A DNA stretch of 64,000 bases from Paracoccaceae bacterium. Its GTDB lineage: Bacteria > Pseudomonadota > Alphaproteobacteria > Rhodobacterales > Rhodobacteraceae. Both the position numbers and the translations under genes were made by a program. Location of the stretch: assembly GCA_022843025.1 (NCBI GenBank), contig JALHOL010000004.1, positions 1 through 64,000 on the forward strand, read 5' to 3'. The notes beneath the pieces were generated by a model that saw nothing but the letters and a program-made list of their open reading frames with translations, did no database searches and had not been told where the DNA came from. Every line of letters starts with the position of its first letter. Within the stretch, counting starts at the first letter, position 1. Of the stretch, positions 54,520 to 63,499 are shown piece by piece.

Positions 54520-54900
54520 CTAACCCTTGTTGCGTCGCAGCATCGGCAGCAGGATCAGCGCAAGGCCGAGACCGAGTTGCAGGCCACCCGCCACGCGCAG
54601 GGCGCCGGGCTTGGGCAACAGGACCAGCGCCAGTTTGGCGATGGATGCCATCGCCGCCGTGCTGCGCGCCCGTTCCTGCGCGGCGCGCAGGTTGGCGCGG
54701 ATGACCAGCGCCAGCACAGCCACCAGCGCAAAAAGCGCAAGGCCGATGATCGCCAAGGCCCCCGCCAGCCCGACATGCGGAATAAGCGCAGTGACGGCAG
54801 CCGCCACCAACAGCCCAAGGGCCGCCAGCGTGACCAGCACCGCCACCACGGCCAGGGCGACGGCCCCCAGAACGGGGGCCACGGGGCCTGTGCGTTTCAT
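54520..54900 (-). CDS. Phage-holin-superfamily-like small membrane protein
   Basis: A 126-residue protein with two to three hydrophobic helices (VAPVLGAVALAVVAVLVTLAALGLLV, then ALAIIGLALFALVAVLALVI) and a short Ala/Arg-rich amphipathic part. It is reminiscent of the YqjE/holin-3-type proteins that accompany YqjD/ElaB. It is coupled by TGATG to the DUF883-type gene upstream, the usual pairing. Function is unknown; related pairs are stationary-phase or envelope-stress proteins. Confidence 0.7.
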   Translation of the reverse strand: MKRTGPVAPVLGAVALAVVAVLVTLAALGLLVAAAVTALIPHVGLAGALAIIGLALFALVAVLALVIRANLRAAQERARSTAAMASIAKLALVLLPKPGALRVAGGLQLGLGLALILLPMLRRNKG

Positions 54901-55238
54901 CAATCGCGATGCGACAGGAACAGGCCCAGGATCACGCCCAGCCCCACTGCCCCGGCCAGCCACGCGAAAGGGTGGGTCTGCACCTTGCCTTCCACATCGG
55001 ATTGCATCGAACCGAACTGCTTGCGCAGTTCCTTGATGGCATAAAGCGCCTCATCGGTGGCGTCGTCGGCGATATCCTTGGCTTTGGCTTTTGCCTCGGT
55101 CGCGCCCTTGAGGCCAAGGTCGCGCAGTTGATGGGTCAATGCGGTGATTTCATCCCGCAGTTCCTGAATGCGGCTTTCGACGTCATCCTGAATGTTTTCG
55201 CGCGCGTCTGTGACGGTTTGCAGCGGAGTCTTGGCCAT
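54900..55238 (-). CDS. DUF883 (ElaB/YqjD-like) membrane-anchored protein
   Basis: A 112-residue protein with a long charged amphipathic helix (about 10-85, rich in Asp/Glu/Lys/Ala) and a C-terminal membrane anchor (WLAGAVGLGVILGLFLSHRD), the DUF883 hallmark. YqjD and ElaB associate with ribosomes at the membrane in stationary phase in Escherichia coli; the role here is inferred. ATG 55238 has AAGGA eight bases upstream. An AT-rich promoter-like stretch (ATTATTAATCATTATG) lies just upstream. Confidence 0.85.
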   Translation of the reverse strand: MAKTPLQTVTDARENIQDDVESRIQELRDEITALTHQLRDLGLKGATEAKAKAKDIADDATDEALYAIKELRKQFGSMQSDVEGKVQTHPFAWLAGAVGLGVILGLFLSHRD

Positions 55239-55387
55239 AGTGGTATTCCTTTTCACGTCGTGCGTCCCGACGTCTATCATAATGATTAATAATGGCAGGT
55301 CTTTGATCTAACGCAGAGCAGGCGGGGATTCGCCACCCGCCTGCATCACGTTTCGGTGCTTTGGGCCGCCCGGATCAGGCCCGATGT

Positions 55388-57622
55388 TCAGGCAAAGGTC
55401 ACCGCGCGGGCAAAGGGCAAGTCGCGCAAGCGCTGGCCTGTCAGGGCAAAGATCGCATTGCCCAGCGCCGGCGCGGCGGGGGGCGTGCCGGGTTCGCCAA
55501 TGCCCCGGATATGGGGCTGGTTTTCCAGAATCTGCACCCGGATCGGCGGGCATTGCGACAGGCGCAGGGGTTCGTAATCCCAGAAATTCGCCTGTTCGGC
55601 CATGCCATCGGCAAAGGTGATTTCGCCCCGGATCGCGGCGGACAGGCCAAAGACCATACCGCCTTGCAGCTGTGCCTCGATATTGCCGGGGTCCAGCGCG
55701 GTGCCGATATCGGCGGCGATCCATGCCCCCGTCATGCGGATGCCTTCGGGGGTAGTCTCTATCTCGATCACTTGCGCAGTTGGCACGCCGAAAGACATGC
55801 AGAAGGCTACCCCCTTGGCCCGGCCCGGCGCGGTGCTGCCCCAACCGGACATCTCTGCCACCGTTTCCAGCACCTTGCGCGAAGGATCATGGTCGATCTG
55901 CGACAGGCGAAATTCCAGCGGGTCCGCCCCGGCCAGATGGGCCAGTTCGTCGATCGCGGTTTCGTGGAAGAAGGCGTTCTGCGATGCGCCGACGGACCGC
56001 CACGATCCCACCGGCACCATCGCGGGGGCGCGGTAGCCCGTCACGCGGTGGTTGGCGAAACGGTAGGGCTGTTCCCATGCGCCCTGCACGATGGCCCCAT
56101 CCGGGCCGGGCAGGGAATAGCCCAACCGCCCGGCCTGACTTTCCACCACCGACGAAGAGGCGGTGGCGTAGTCAAAGGCAACCAGCGTCTGGCCATCCAG
56201 TTTCGCCCGCACGCGCGCGATGGCGGCGGGGCGATAGGCGTCGTGGGTCATGTCCTCTTCCCGGCTCCATGCCAGCAGGATCGGGGTGCCCTCCATGGCC
56301 TTGGCGATCTGGATGGACTGGCGCAGTGCGTCCATTTCCAGCCTGCGACCAAAGCCGCCGCCCATGGGCAGGATCTGTATGTCGATGGCCTCTGGCGGAA
56401 GGCCGGTGATCGCCTGCGCCTCGGCCAGTGCTTGCGTGGGAATCTGGTTTCCGGCCCAGACGGTAAGCTTGCCGTCGCGCAGCAATGCCGCGCCAGACAT
56501 GGGTTCCATCGTGGCATGGGCCAGATAGGGGACGGTGTATTCGGCCTGCCAGTCCTCTGCGGTCAGGATGGTGTCGACGTCGCCATCATTGCGGTTGGTG
56601 CTGTCCTTGCGGTCTTCGGTGAACGAGGCGCGCAGGGTTTCGGTGATCTCAGAACTGGTGGCGGGATAGGGGGCGGGGCCCCAGTCAAGGGTGATGGCAT
56701 CCGCCGCCTGCATCGCGTGCCATGTGGTTATGGCGATGACCGCCACGCCGTTGGGAAGGGTGACAATCCGCTCTACCCCCGGCATCGCCTCGGCTGCGCT
56801 GGCATCATAGGACAGCATCTCGCCGCCAAGGCGCGGATTGGTGCGAACGGTGGCAAAGCGCATCCCCGGCAGGCGCAGGTCGATGGCATAGGTTTCCGTC
56901 CCGGTCACCTTGGCCAGCATATCGGTGCGCGGCAGGCTGCGGCCCAGCAGGCGCCAGCTTTCCCGGGGTTTGAGGGTGGGTTCTTCGCGCAGGTCAACGC
57001 CTGCGGCATCCACCGCCAGATCGGCATAGGGGATGTGCGTGCCATCGGGGGCGATCACGGCACCATCCTCGGTAGACAGTTGATCGGCGGAAAGGTTCAG
57101 CCGCGCGGCGGCGGCCTGCACCAACGCCATGCGGGCGGCGGCCCCGGCAAGGCGCATCTTTTCAAACGCATCGGGAATGGAGGAGGAGCCGCCGGTGATT
57201 TGCAGGCCAAGGAACTTCGCCGGAATGTCCATTGCACCGCGCATGGTATTGGCAAGGCGGCTGTCATCCGTGGGGGCAAAGGGGATACCTTCGGCCAGCA
57301 CGGCAGAATTGAAATAGGCCTTGGAGGCCGGGCCGTGGATCACGCGGATCGCGGACCAGTCCAGATCCATCTCTTCGGCCACCAGCGCAGCAAGGGTGGT
57401 GTGAACGCCCTGCCCCATTTCGGCGCGGGGGGCGATGACGGTGACGCCGGTTTGATCGACAATCACATAGGGGTTCAGGGTGGTGACCCCGTCAGGCAAC
57501 GCCGCCTCCAGCGGGTTGCCGTAAGGTGTGGCGTAGCGATACCAGCCAAAGGCGACCCCGCCCAGAATGGCGACGGACCCGAACAGGAAACCCCGGCGGG
57601 CGATCTTCATGGCGCGGCCCAT
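55388..57622 (-). CDS. iorB: Isoquinoline 1-oxidoreductase-type molybdenum hydroxylase, large subunit
   Basis: A 744-residue molybdopterin-binding subunit with a twin-arginine-like leader (KIARRGFLFGSVAILGG). The aldehyde-oxidase a/b hammerhead is followed by Mo-pterin binding segments (GGGFGRRLEMD, GEMGQG-like RAEMGQGVHT). The catalytic Glu lies in the C-terminal IGEPGTPPAAPALGNA (about residue 709). It hydroxylates N-heterocycles or oxidises aldehydes. With the 2Fe-2S subunit one base upstream it forms a two-subunit enzyme lacking the FAD subunit. Export is possible given the leader. Confidence 0.93.
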   Translation of the reverse strand: MGRAMKIARRGFLFGSVAILGGVAFGWYRYATPYGNPLEAALPDGVTTLNPYVIVDQTGVTVIAPRAEMGQGVHTTLAALVAEEMDLDWSAIRVIHGPASKAYFNSAVLAEGIPFAPTDDSRLANTMRGAMDIPAKFLGLQITGGSSSIPDAFEKMRLAGAAARMALVQAAAARLNLSADQLSTEDGAVIAPDGTHIPYADLAVDAAGVDLREEPTLKPRESWRLLGRSLPRTDMLAKVTGTETYAIDLRLPGMRFATVRTNPRLGGEMLSYDASAAEAMPGVERIVTLPNGVAVIAITTWHAMQAADAITLDWGPAPYPATSSEITETLRASFTEDRKDSTNRNDGDVDTILTAEDWQAEYTVPYLAHATMEPMSGAALLRDGKLTVWAGNQIPTQALAEAQAITGLPPEAIDIQILPMGGGFGRRLEMDALRQSIQIAKAMEGTPILLAWSREEDMTHDAYRPAAIARVRAKLDGQTLVAFDYATASSSVVESQAGRLGYSLPGPDGAIVQGAWEQPYRFANHRVTGYRAPAMVPVGSWRSVGASQNAFFHETAIDELAHLAGADPLEFRLSQIDHDPSRKVLETVAEMSGWGSTAPGRAKGVAFCMSFGVPTAQVIEIETTPEGIRMTGAWIAADIGTALDPGNIEAQLQGGMVFGLSAAIRGEITFADGMAEQANFWDYEPLRLSQCPPIRVQILENQPHIRGIGEPGTPPAAPALGNAIFALTGQRLRDLPFARAVTFA

Positions 57623-57623
57623 C

Positions 57624-58091
57624 TTATGCCTCCTTCAAACGGTTGGCGGCATCCTGCACGGCGGCGCGGATGCGGGGATAGGTGCCGCAGCGGCAAAGGT
57701 TGCCGGACATCGCTTCGTCAATCTGCGCGTCTGACGGTTCGGGCGTTTCCGCCAGCAGCGCAGCGGCCTGCATGATCTGGCCCGACTGGCAGTAGCCGCA
57801 TTGCGCCACCTGCGCGGCGGCCCAAGCCGCCTGCACGGCGTGCAGCGCGGCGGGGTTGCCCAGCCCTTCGATGGTGGTCACGGTGGCCCCGGCCACATCA
57901 CCCAGCGGCGTCTGGCAAGACCGCACGGCCTGCCCATCCACATGCACGGTGCAGGCCCCGCAGGCGGCAACGCCGCAGCCGAATTTCGTGCCGGTCAGGT
58001 TCAACCCATCGCGCAGCGCCCAGAGAAGCGGCATGTCAGGCGGCAGGTCGAGCGTTTCGGTCCTGCCATTCACGGTGAAAGTCACGGCCAT
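57624..58091 (-). CDS. iorA: Isoquinoline 1-oxidoreductase-type 2Fe-2S subunit
   Basis: A 155-residue small subunit with two 2Fe-2S clusters: the plant-ferredoxin type ([16 protein letters not shown] with a later C in SCQTPLG) and the helical-bundle type ([23 protein letters not shown]). It transfers electrons from the molybdenum centre. I prefer ATG 58091 because GGAGG lies five bases upstream; ATG 58103 would include that site. Its stop is one base from the iorB start. Confidence 0.94.
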   Translation of the reverse strand: MAVTFTVNGRTETLDLPPDMPLLWALRDGLNLTGTKFGCGVAACGACTVHVDGQAVRSCQTPLGDVAGATVTTIEGLGNPAALHAVQAAWAAAQVAQCGYCQSGQIMQAAALLAETPEPSDAQIDEAMSGNLCRCGTYPRIRAAVQDAANRLKEA

Positions 58092-58103
58092 CGGCGCCTC
58101 CAT

Positions 58104-58178
58104 TGATTTCTGACAGATTGAGCGTGAAATGTCAGTCTGTCAATTGACAAAGTGGAAAGGTTTTGTCAGCTTGTTCAT
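58104..58178. promoter_or_regulatory. Divergent iorAB-tetR operator region
   Basis: It contains the perfect 12-bp palindrome TGTCAATTGACA (58138-58149) and a wider TGACA...TGTCA inverted pair (58111-58134). TTGACA inside the palindrome can serve as a -35 element. The arrangement suits autoregulation and control of iorAB by the divergent TetR protein. Confidence 0.65.
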
Positions 58179-58763
58179 ATGGCTGTTTCAATGCCCCACA
58201 GCGCCACCCCGGTTGACCGACAGGATGCGATCCTTGACGCGGCTTTCGGGGCTTTTGCCACCTATGGGTATCGCCGCACCTCGATGGATGACATTGCGCG
58301 CGGGGCGGGGCTGTCGCGGACGGCGCTGTATCTGCATTACCGCAACAAGGAAGACATCTTCCGCTCGCTGGCCGTGCGCTATTTCGACGAAGCACTGCGC
58401 GACATGACCGCCGCGCTGAACGTGCCGGGGCAAACGCTGCAACAGGCGCTGCTGGCCGCATTCGTTGCAAAGGACGGCAAGTTCATGGAGGCCGTGCTGT
58501 CCACCCCGCATGGCGAAGAGCTCATGGATGCAGGATTTTCGGTAACCGGCGATCTGGCGGCGGCAGGTGAGGCGCGGATGGTGGCCGTGCTGGGGGATTG
58601 GCTGGCGCAACGCGCGCTGCCACCCGACCTTGGCAGTGGGCCAGAGGTGGCGCAGGCGATCATCGCGGCGGTGAAGGGGCTGAAAACATCGGCCCGGTCG
58701 CTGCCGGAATACCGGGTCGGGCAGGCGCGGCTGGCCGCGCTGTTTGCGCGGGCGCTGACCTGA
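58179..58763 (+). CDS. TetR-family regulator
   Basis: About 194 residues with an N-terminal TetR helix-turn-helix (ILDAAFGAFATYGYRRTSMDDIARGAGLSRTALYLHYRNKEDIF) and a divergent ligand-binding domain. It is transcribed divergently from iorAB and probably represses it through the palindromes between them; the inducer may be the enzyme's substrate. ATG 58179 or 58191 are both possible starts. Confidence 0.88.
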   Translation: MAVSMPHSATPVDRQDAILDAAFGAFATYGYRRTSMDDIARGAGLSRTALYLHYRNKEDIFRSLAVRYFDEALRDMTAALNVPGQTLQQALLAAFVAKDGKFMEAVLSTPHGEELMDAGFSVTGDLAAAGEARMVAVLGDWLAQRALPPDLGSGPEVAQAIIAAVKGLKTSARSLPEYRVGQARLAALFARALT

Positions 58764-58772
58764 CGCCGGGGC

Positions 58773-59108
58773 CTAATAGCGGCCGAGGAATTCCAGAATG
58801 ATGCCGGTTGCGATGGCAACGCGGACAAGATCGTTGTCGATCAGCACATAGCGGCTGCCATCGGGCGGGGCGGGCAGATCGTAACGGTCGTAATCGCGCA
58901 CCTCATACCACGGCAGCGTGCCCGGGATCCGTGCGCCGACCTGCCATTTCTTGGCCTGACCCGGCGGCACGCAGGGCACCGCTTTTTTGGCCAGCCCGGG
59001 CGGGCAGCCCTTTGGGTTTGCCATGGCAGGCAGCGCGGGTGCCGCGACCGCAGCGGCGATCAGCAACGGAAGAAGCAGGTTCCGGGAAACTTGGCGCATT
59101 TTGATCAT
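58773..59108 (-). CDS. Small secreted RcnB-like protein
   Basis: A 111-residue protein with a Sec signal (NLLLPLLIAAAVAAPALPAMA), a Cys/Pro-rich stretch (NPKGCPPGLAKKAVPCVPPGQAKK) and a C-terminal segment (SRYVLIDNDLVRVAIATGIILEFLG) like RcnB/YohN-type periplasmic proteins. RcnB affects Ni/Co homeostasis in Escherichia coli, but small relatives are widespread with unknown roles. ATG 59108 has AAAAGG upstream. Confidence 0.7.
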   Translation of the reverse strand: MIKMRQVSRNLLLPLLIAAAVAAPALPAMANPKGCPPGLAKKAVPCVPPGQAKKWQVGARIPGTLPWYEVRDYDRYDLPAPPDGSRYVLIDNDLVRVAIATGIILEFLGRY

Positions 59109-59195
59109 GTCCGCCTTTTGAACCCTGCCCTTGCCCATGACAACCCCGCCCCGGACAACCACCCGAAATCGGGCGGAAAGCCACCGGTCGGGCCG

Positions 59196-59540
59196 TCAGT
59201 CCGTGCCCAGAATGAACAAAAGCGCGGTCCGCGTCCGATCCGTGCAATCCGACAGGGCCGCGATTAGCGCCGGCAGTTCGGCCACGGAGCCGGGCTTGCG
59301 CGCGGCATTCTCGATCTCTTTCAGCGCGGCATGCAACCCCGACGCCCCAACCGCCGCCGCCGAGCCAGAGGCGCGATGCGCCGTCGCGGCAAGCGTCGCG
59401 TAATCCTGCACGGCCAACAGACCACGCAGGGTTACGGCCGTCTCCTCGACCTCGGTCAGCATGCGGGTCAGAAAGGCACGCAGGGTGTCATCACCCAGCG
59501 TTTCCCGCACTTCTTCGATCACAGTTGCATTCAACAGCAT
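59196..59540 (-). CDS. Stand-alone Hpt (histidine phosphotransfer) protein
   Basis: A 114-residue helical protein. The segment ATAHRASGSAAAVGA resembles the Hpt motif H-R/x-x-K/S-G-S, with His as predicted phospho-acceptor. Hpt proteins relay phosphate between hybrid kinases and regulators. No hybrid kinase is adjacent, so the partner is unknown. ATG 59540 is set by AGGAGG six bases upstream. Confidence 0.8.
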   Translation of the reverse strand: MLLNATVIEEVRETLGDDTLRAFLTRMLTEVEETAVTLRGLLAVQDYATLAATAHRASGSAAAVGASGLHAALKEIENAARKPGSVAELPALIAALSDCTDRTRTALLFILGTD

Positions 59541-59691
59541 GGGGACCTCCTGACGCGGTGCAGGTTTAGCCTGCCCAAAGGAGTCTGCCACCCGTCCATT
59601 GGTCTGTTGGCACGACGAATGGCGTGCCAACCTACTGCTCTATGTTGTTTTGTGCGGAAATCCGCCAATCGCCGGGCGCTGATCTGCTGAT

Positions 59692-60108
59692 TCAGGCCGC
59701 GCGTTCCAGCGCTTTGTTCACCACGGTGACGATCTCGCCCAGCGGATGGCGGGTCAGCGTCGTGGGCATGGCCAGCACCACGCGCGCGCGAAGGTCATCA
59801 TCCAGACGGTCGCGAATCGCACCTAGAAGCGGCGCTTCGGCGGCCAGGACAAGCCGCTGCGCCCGCCCGCGCGCCGCCTCGCGCGCCAGACGCCCCACGA
59901 CCTGCACGGCAAAGGCCGAGGTGGCAAGGCGTTCGCGATCCGTCACCTCATGCGCAGAGCGGTTTTCGGCTGGCAGAGGGGCCACGGGCGCATCCATCCG
60001 GTCGATCAGGCGCAGGTCGGGCTGTTTCACGCAGCCTGCGTTTTCCAAGATCATCGCGCCTTCCGAACAGGCGGCCACGATCCAAGTTCCCCGGTGAAGT
60101 CCTGCCAT
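59692..60108 (-). CDS. Host-attachment-family protein
   Basis: A 138-residue protein resembling the family annotated as required for attachment to host cells (an eRF1-like fold): WIVAACSEGAMILEN at the start, then FAVQVVGRLAREAARGRAQRLVLAAEAPLLGAIRDRL and TRHPLGEIVTVV. The biochemical role is not established. ATG 60108 is chosen because GGAGG lies eight bases upstream. It is divergent from the amino acid ABC operon. Confidence 0.8.
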   Translation of the reverse strand: MAGLHRGTWIVAACSEGAMILENAGCVKQPDLRLIDRMDAPVAPLPAENRSAHEVTDRERLATSAFAVQVVGRLAREAARGRAQRLVLAAEAPLLGAIRDRLDDDLRARVVLAMPTTLTRHPLGEIVTVVNKALERAA

Positions 60109-60353
60109 TGCGATACCCTCCATTCTTGTTGTTTTGCAGGTCAAAAGTGGCCATGCGCCCGCCCTGCGGAAGTGCGGCACCCTGCCGCAGCATGCCGCAA
60201 AGCCCGGAAAATCGGCGCAGATCGGCCAAGTTCACGCAGAGTTCAACCCGATGCGCCCATGATCGGCACAGGATGCGTGCAGGGCGCGATTTTGCTTGCC
60301 AGACGTATCCCTGCGCCGTCTTATTTGTTTTACAAACGTACAGGAGCGCTTCC

Positions 60354-61142
60354 TTGGCCGCATCCGCCGCGCAGCACCGGACTGATCCCGCGCCCGAAGC
60401 GATCCGGGTGGAAGGGCTGCACAAATCCTTTGGTCCACATCACGTGCTGAAGGGCGTCGATCTGACGGCGCATGAGGGCGACGTGATCGCGGTGATCGGC
60501 GGGTCCGGGTCGGGCAAATCGACCATGCTGCGCTGCATCAACTTTCTGGAAACGCCCAGCGAAGGCAAAATCGTGATTGCGGGGGAAGAGGTGCGGCAGC
60601 GGCCTGAGGGCGGTGCAGCGGACCGCCGCCAGATCGAACGCATCCGCCGCAGCCTTGGGATGGTGTTCCAAAGCTTTAACCTGTGGACGCACAAGACTGT
60701 GCTGGACAACCTGATCGAGGTGCCGGTGCATGTGCTTGGCGTGCCTAAGGCCGAGGCCGTGGATCGCGCCATGGCCTTGCTGGCGCGGGTGGGGCTGACG
60801 GAAAAGGCCGGGGCCTACCCGGCGTTCCTGTCGGGCGGACAGCAGCAGCGCGCAGCCATCGCACGCGCGCTGTGCATGGAACCCAAGGCCATGCTGTTTG
60901 ACGAGCCGACCTCGGCGCTGGACCCCGAACTGGTGGGCGAAGTGCTGGCCGTGATCCGGGCGCTGGCCGCCGAAGGGCGGACGATGATCCTTGTCACGCA
61001 TGAGATGAAATTCGCGCGCGAAGTGGCGAGCCATGTCGTCTTTCTGGCCGATGGGCTGGTGGAGGAACAGGGCCCGCCCGAACAGCTTTTCGGTGCGCCG
61101 CAATCGCCGCGCCTGCAACAATTCCTTCGGTCCGTGGGCTGA
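60354..61142 (+). CDS. Polar amino acid ABC importer ATP-binding protein
   Basis: A 262-residue HisP/GlnQ-like ATPase with Walker A GGSGSGKS, Q-loop MVFQSFNLWTHKTV, signature LSGGQQQRAAIARAL, Walker B AMLFDEPTSALDPE and H-loop VTHEMKFA. I start it at TTG 60354, preceded by CAGGAG at seven bases; no ATG lies near the family N terminus. It leads an operon with a binding protein and two permeases. Confidence 0.92.
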   Translation: MAASAAQHRTDPAPEAIRVEGLHKSFGPHHVLKGVDLTAHEGDVIAVIGGSGSGKSTMLRCINFLETPSEGKIVIAGEEVRQRPEGGAADRRQIERIRRSLGMVFQSFNLWTHKTVLDNLIEVPVHVLGVPKAEAVDRAMALLARVGLTEKAGAYPAFLSGGQQQRAAIARALCMEPKAMLFDEPTSALDPELVGEVLAVIRALAAEGRTMILVTHEMKFAREVASHVVFLADGLVEEQGPPEQLFGAPQSPRLQQFLRSVG

Positions 61143-61176
61143 AGGGGACAAGAAACCAAAACTGGGAGTCTGACCG

Positions 61177-61956
61177 ATGAAAAGAACAATGACCGCCGCG
61201 CTTGCCCTGTCCTTTGGCCTGATGGCCGGTGTGGCCCAAGCGCAGACCGCCGTGAAAGTGGGCATCGCGGCCGAGGCCTATCCCCCCTTTGCCAGCCAGG
61301 ATGCCAGCGGCGCCTGGGTCGGCTGGGAGGTGGAGATGATCGGCGCCATCTGCGCCGCGGCCGAACTGACCTGCGAGATTGTTCCCGTGGCATGGGATGG
61401 CATCATCCCGGCGCTGACGGCCGGGCAGATCGACGCGATCATGGCGTCGATGTCGATCACCGAAGAGCGGATGCAGACGATCGACTTTTCCGACAAATAC
61501 TACAACACGCCGACCGTCGTTGTCGGCACCAAGGGCGTAGAGATGGCGGCAACACCCGAAGGCCTGACGGGCAAGATCATCGGGGTGCAGGTGTCGACCG
61601 TGCATCAGGCCTATGTCGAAAAATACTTCGCCCCCGTCGCGGCTGAGGTGAAAACCTATCAGACGCAGGATGAGGCCAATCAGGATCTGGTGGCCGGGCG
61701 CGTGGATGCGATCCAGGCCGACAGCATCGCGCTGGACGCGTTCCTTGCCACCCCGGAAGGGCAGGCCTGCTGCGAAGTGAAGGGCACCGTGGCAGACGAT
61801 CCGGCGATTCTGGGTCTTGGCGTGGGCGTGGGCCTGCGCAAGGGCGAGGATGACCTGAAAGCCGCCTTCAACAAGGGCATCGCGGCGGTTCTGGCCGATG
61901 GCACCTATGACAAGGTGAATGCGGGCTATTTCGCATCCAGCATCTACGGCAACTAA
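61177..61956 (+). CDS. Polar amino acid ABC importer substrate-binding protein
   Basis: A 259-residue periplasmic protein with signal MKRTMTAALALSFGLMAGVAQAQ and the family-3 binding-protein signature (GWEVEMIGAICAAAELTCEIVPVAWDGIIPAL, DAIMASMSITEERMQTIDFSDKYY). A pair of adjacent Cys (QACCEVKG) is present, as in lysine/arginine/ornithine or histidine binders. The likely ligand is a basic amino acid. GGGAG precedes the start. Confidence 0.92.
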   Translation: MKRTMTAALALSFGLMAGVAQAQTAVKVGIAAEAYPPFASQDASGAWVGWEVEMIGAICAAAELTCEIVPVAWDGIIPALTAGQIDAIMASMSITEERMQTIDFSDKYYNTPTVVVGTKGVEMAATPEGLTGKIIGVQVSTVHQAYVEKYFAPVAAEVKTYQTQDEANQDLVAGRVDAIQADSIALDAFLATPEGQACCEVKGTVADDPAILGLGVGVGLRKGEDDLKAAFNKGIAAVLADGTYDKVNAGYFASSIYGN

Positions 61957-61981
61957 GGGCTGACGGCAGGGAGAGGGGGTC

Positions 61982-62698
61982 ATGGGCCCGCTGGACCTTT
62001 TGGCCCTCTCGCCCCCCGGATGGGGGGCTACCTTGCTGGCCGGGCTGTGGAATTCGCTGCTGATCGCGGTCGGGGCGTTTTCCATGGGTCTGGTTCTGGG
62101 CGGGCTTGGCGCATGGGGGAAAATCCATGGCGGCCCGATCACGCGCGACCTGTTGGCGATGTATACGACCGTGGTTCGCGCGGTGCCGGAACTGATCCTG
62201 ATCCTGATCCTGTATTTCGGCGTCACCGATCTGGTGAACCAGATCCTGATCGCCTTTGGCCATGAACGGATTCAAATCTCTGGTGTGCTGGCCGGGATCG
62301 CCGTGCTGGGCGTCGTGCAAGGCGCCTATGCGACCGAGGTGCTGCGCGGCGCGCTGTTGGCCGTGCCGCAGGGGCAGGTCGAGGCGGCAAAGGCCATGGG
62401 GATGCCGCCCCTGTTGATGGCGCGGCGGGTGATCTTTCCGGCCATGCTGGGGCTGGCGATGCCCGGGCTGGCCAACCTGTGGCTGATCGCCACCAAGGAT
62501 ACCGCGCTGCTGGCTGTGGTGGGCTTTGGCGAACTGACCTTTGCCACCCGTCAGGCGGCGGCATCGACCAAGGCCTTCTTCACCTTTTTCCTCGCCGCCG
62601 GGGTGATCTATCTGATCATCACCCTGCTGTCGGGGTGGATCTTTGCCCGGATCGAGGCCTGGGCACGGCGCGGCGAACCGCGCAATTCGGGGGGCTAA
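61982..62698 (+). CDS. Polar amino acid ABC importer permease 1 (HisQ-like)
   Basis: A 238-residue membrane protein with five helices and the EAA loop (VPQGQVEAAKAMGMPPLLMARRVIFPAMLGLAMPGLAN). The VVRAVPELILILILYFG stretch is typical of HisQ/ArtQ permeases. It pairs with the permease encoded five bases downstream. Confidence 0.93.
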   Translation: MGPLDLLALSPPGWGATLLAGLWNSLLIAVGAFSMGLVLGGLGAWGKIHGGPITRDLLAMYTTVVRAVPELILILILYFGVTDLVNQILIAFGHERIQISGVLAGIAVLGVVQGAYATEVLRGALLAVPQGQVEAAKAMGMPPLLMARRVIFPAMLGLAMPGLANLWLIATKDTALLAVVGFGELTFATRQAAASTKAFFTFFLAAGVIYLIITLLSGWIFARIEAWARRGEPRNSGG

Positions 62699-62703
62699 CC
62701 GCG

Positions 62704-63480
62704 ATGCGTGACTGGCTGCAACCCCATCGGATTTTCCTTTTCATCCTCGGGCTGGTGATTGTGGCCTGGTGCGCCACCACAATGCGCTGGGACTGGCTGC
62801 CGAAATATGCGCCCCTGATGGCCGAGGGCATCTGGCGCACGATCTGGCTTTTGGTGCTGTCGGTTTTCTTCGGGATGCTGCTGGCCATTCCGCTGGGTTT
62901 GGCGCAGGCGGCGGGGCCTTGGTATCTGGCCACCCCGGCGCGGGTGTTCTGCACGGTGATCCGCGGCACGCCGCTTCTGCTGCAGATCTGGCTTTTGTAT
63001 TACGGGCTGGGGTCGCTGTTTCCGCAATTTCCGTGGATACGGCAAAGCGATCTGTGGCCCATCCTCCGGCAGGCTTGGCCCTATGCGCTGCTGGCGCTGA
63101 CGCTGTCCTATGCGGGATATGAGGGCGAGGTGATGCGCGGGGCGTTCAAATCCGTGCCGCGCGGGCAGTTAGAGGCGGCACGCGCCATGGGGATGCCGCG
63201 CCACAAGATCCTGTCGCGCATCTGGCTGCCGCAGGCGTTTCGCGCCGTGCTGCCCACGCTGGGGGGCGAAACGGTGCTCCAGATGAAGGCGACGCCACTG
63301 GTCGCGACGATCACGGTGGTGGAAATTTACGCCGTGGCCAGCCGGGTGCGGCAGGATACGTTCATCGTCTATGAACCGCTTCTGCTGTTGGCGCTGGTCT
63401 ATCTGTGCCTTGCAGGCGCGATCGTTTTCCTCTTCCGCCAGATCGAAAAGCGCGGCCCGCAGATGCGCCGCCCCGGCTGA
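62704..63480 (+). CDS. Polar amino acid ABC importer permease 2 (HisM-like)
   Basis: A 258-residue permease with about five helices, VIRGTPLLLQIWLLYYGL and the EAA loop (VPRGQLEAARAMGMPRHKILSRIWLPQAFRAVLP). It completes the four-gene importer. The start is the ATG at 62704 by homology; the frame is open upstream inside permease 1. Confidence 0.93.
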   Translation: MRDWLQPHRIFLFILGLVIVAWCATTMRWDWLPKYAPLMAEGIWRTIWLLVLSVFFGMLLAIPLGLAQAAGPWYLATPARVFCTVIRGTPLLLQIWLLYYGLGSLFPQFPWIRQSDLWPILRQAWPYALLALTLSYAGYEGEVMRGAFKSVPRGQLEAARAMGMPRHKILSRIWLPQAFRAVLPTLGGETVLQMKATPLVATITVVEIYAVASRVRQDTFIVYEPLLLLALVYLCLAGAIVFLFRQIEKRGPQMRRPG

Positions 63481-63499
63481 TACCGGGGCGGCCTGTGCC

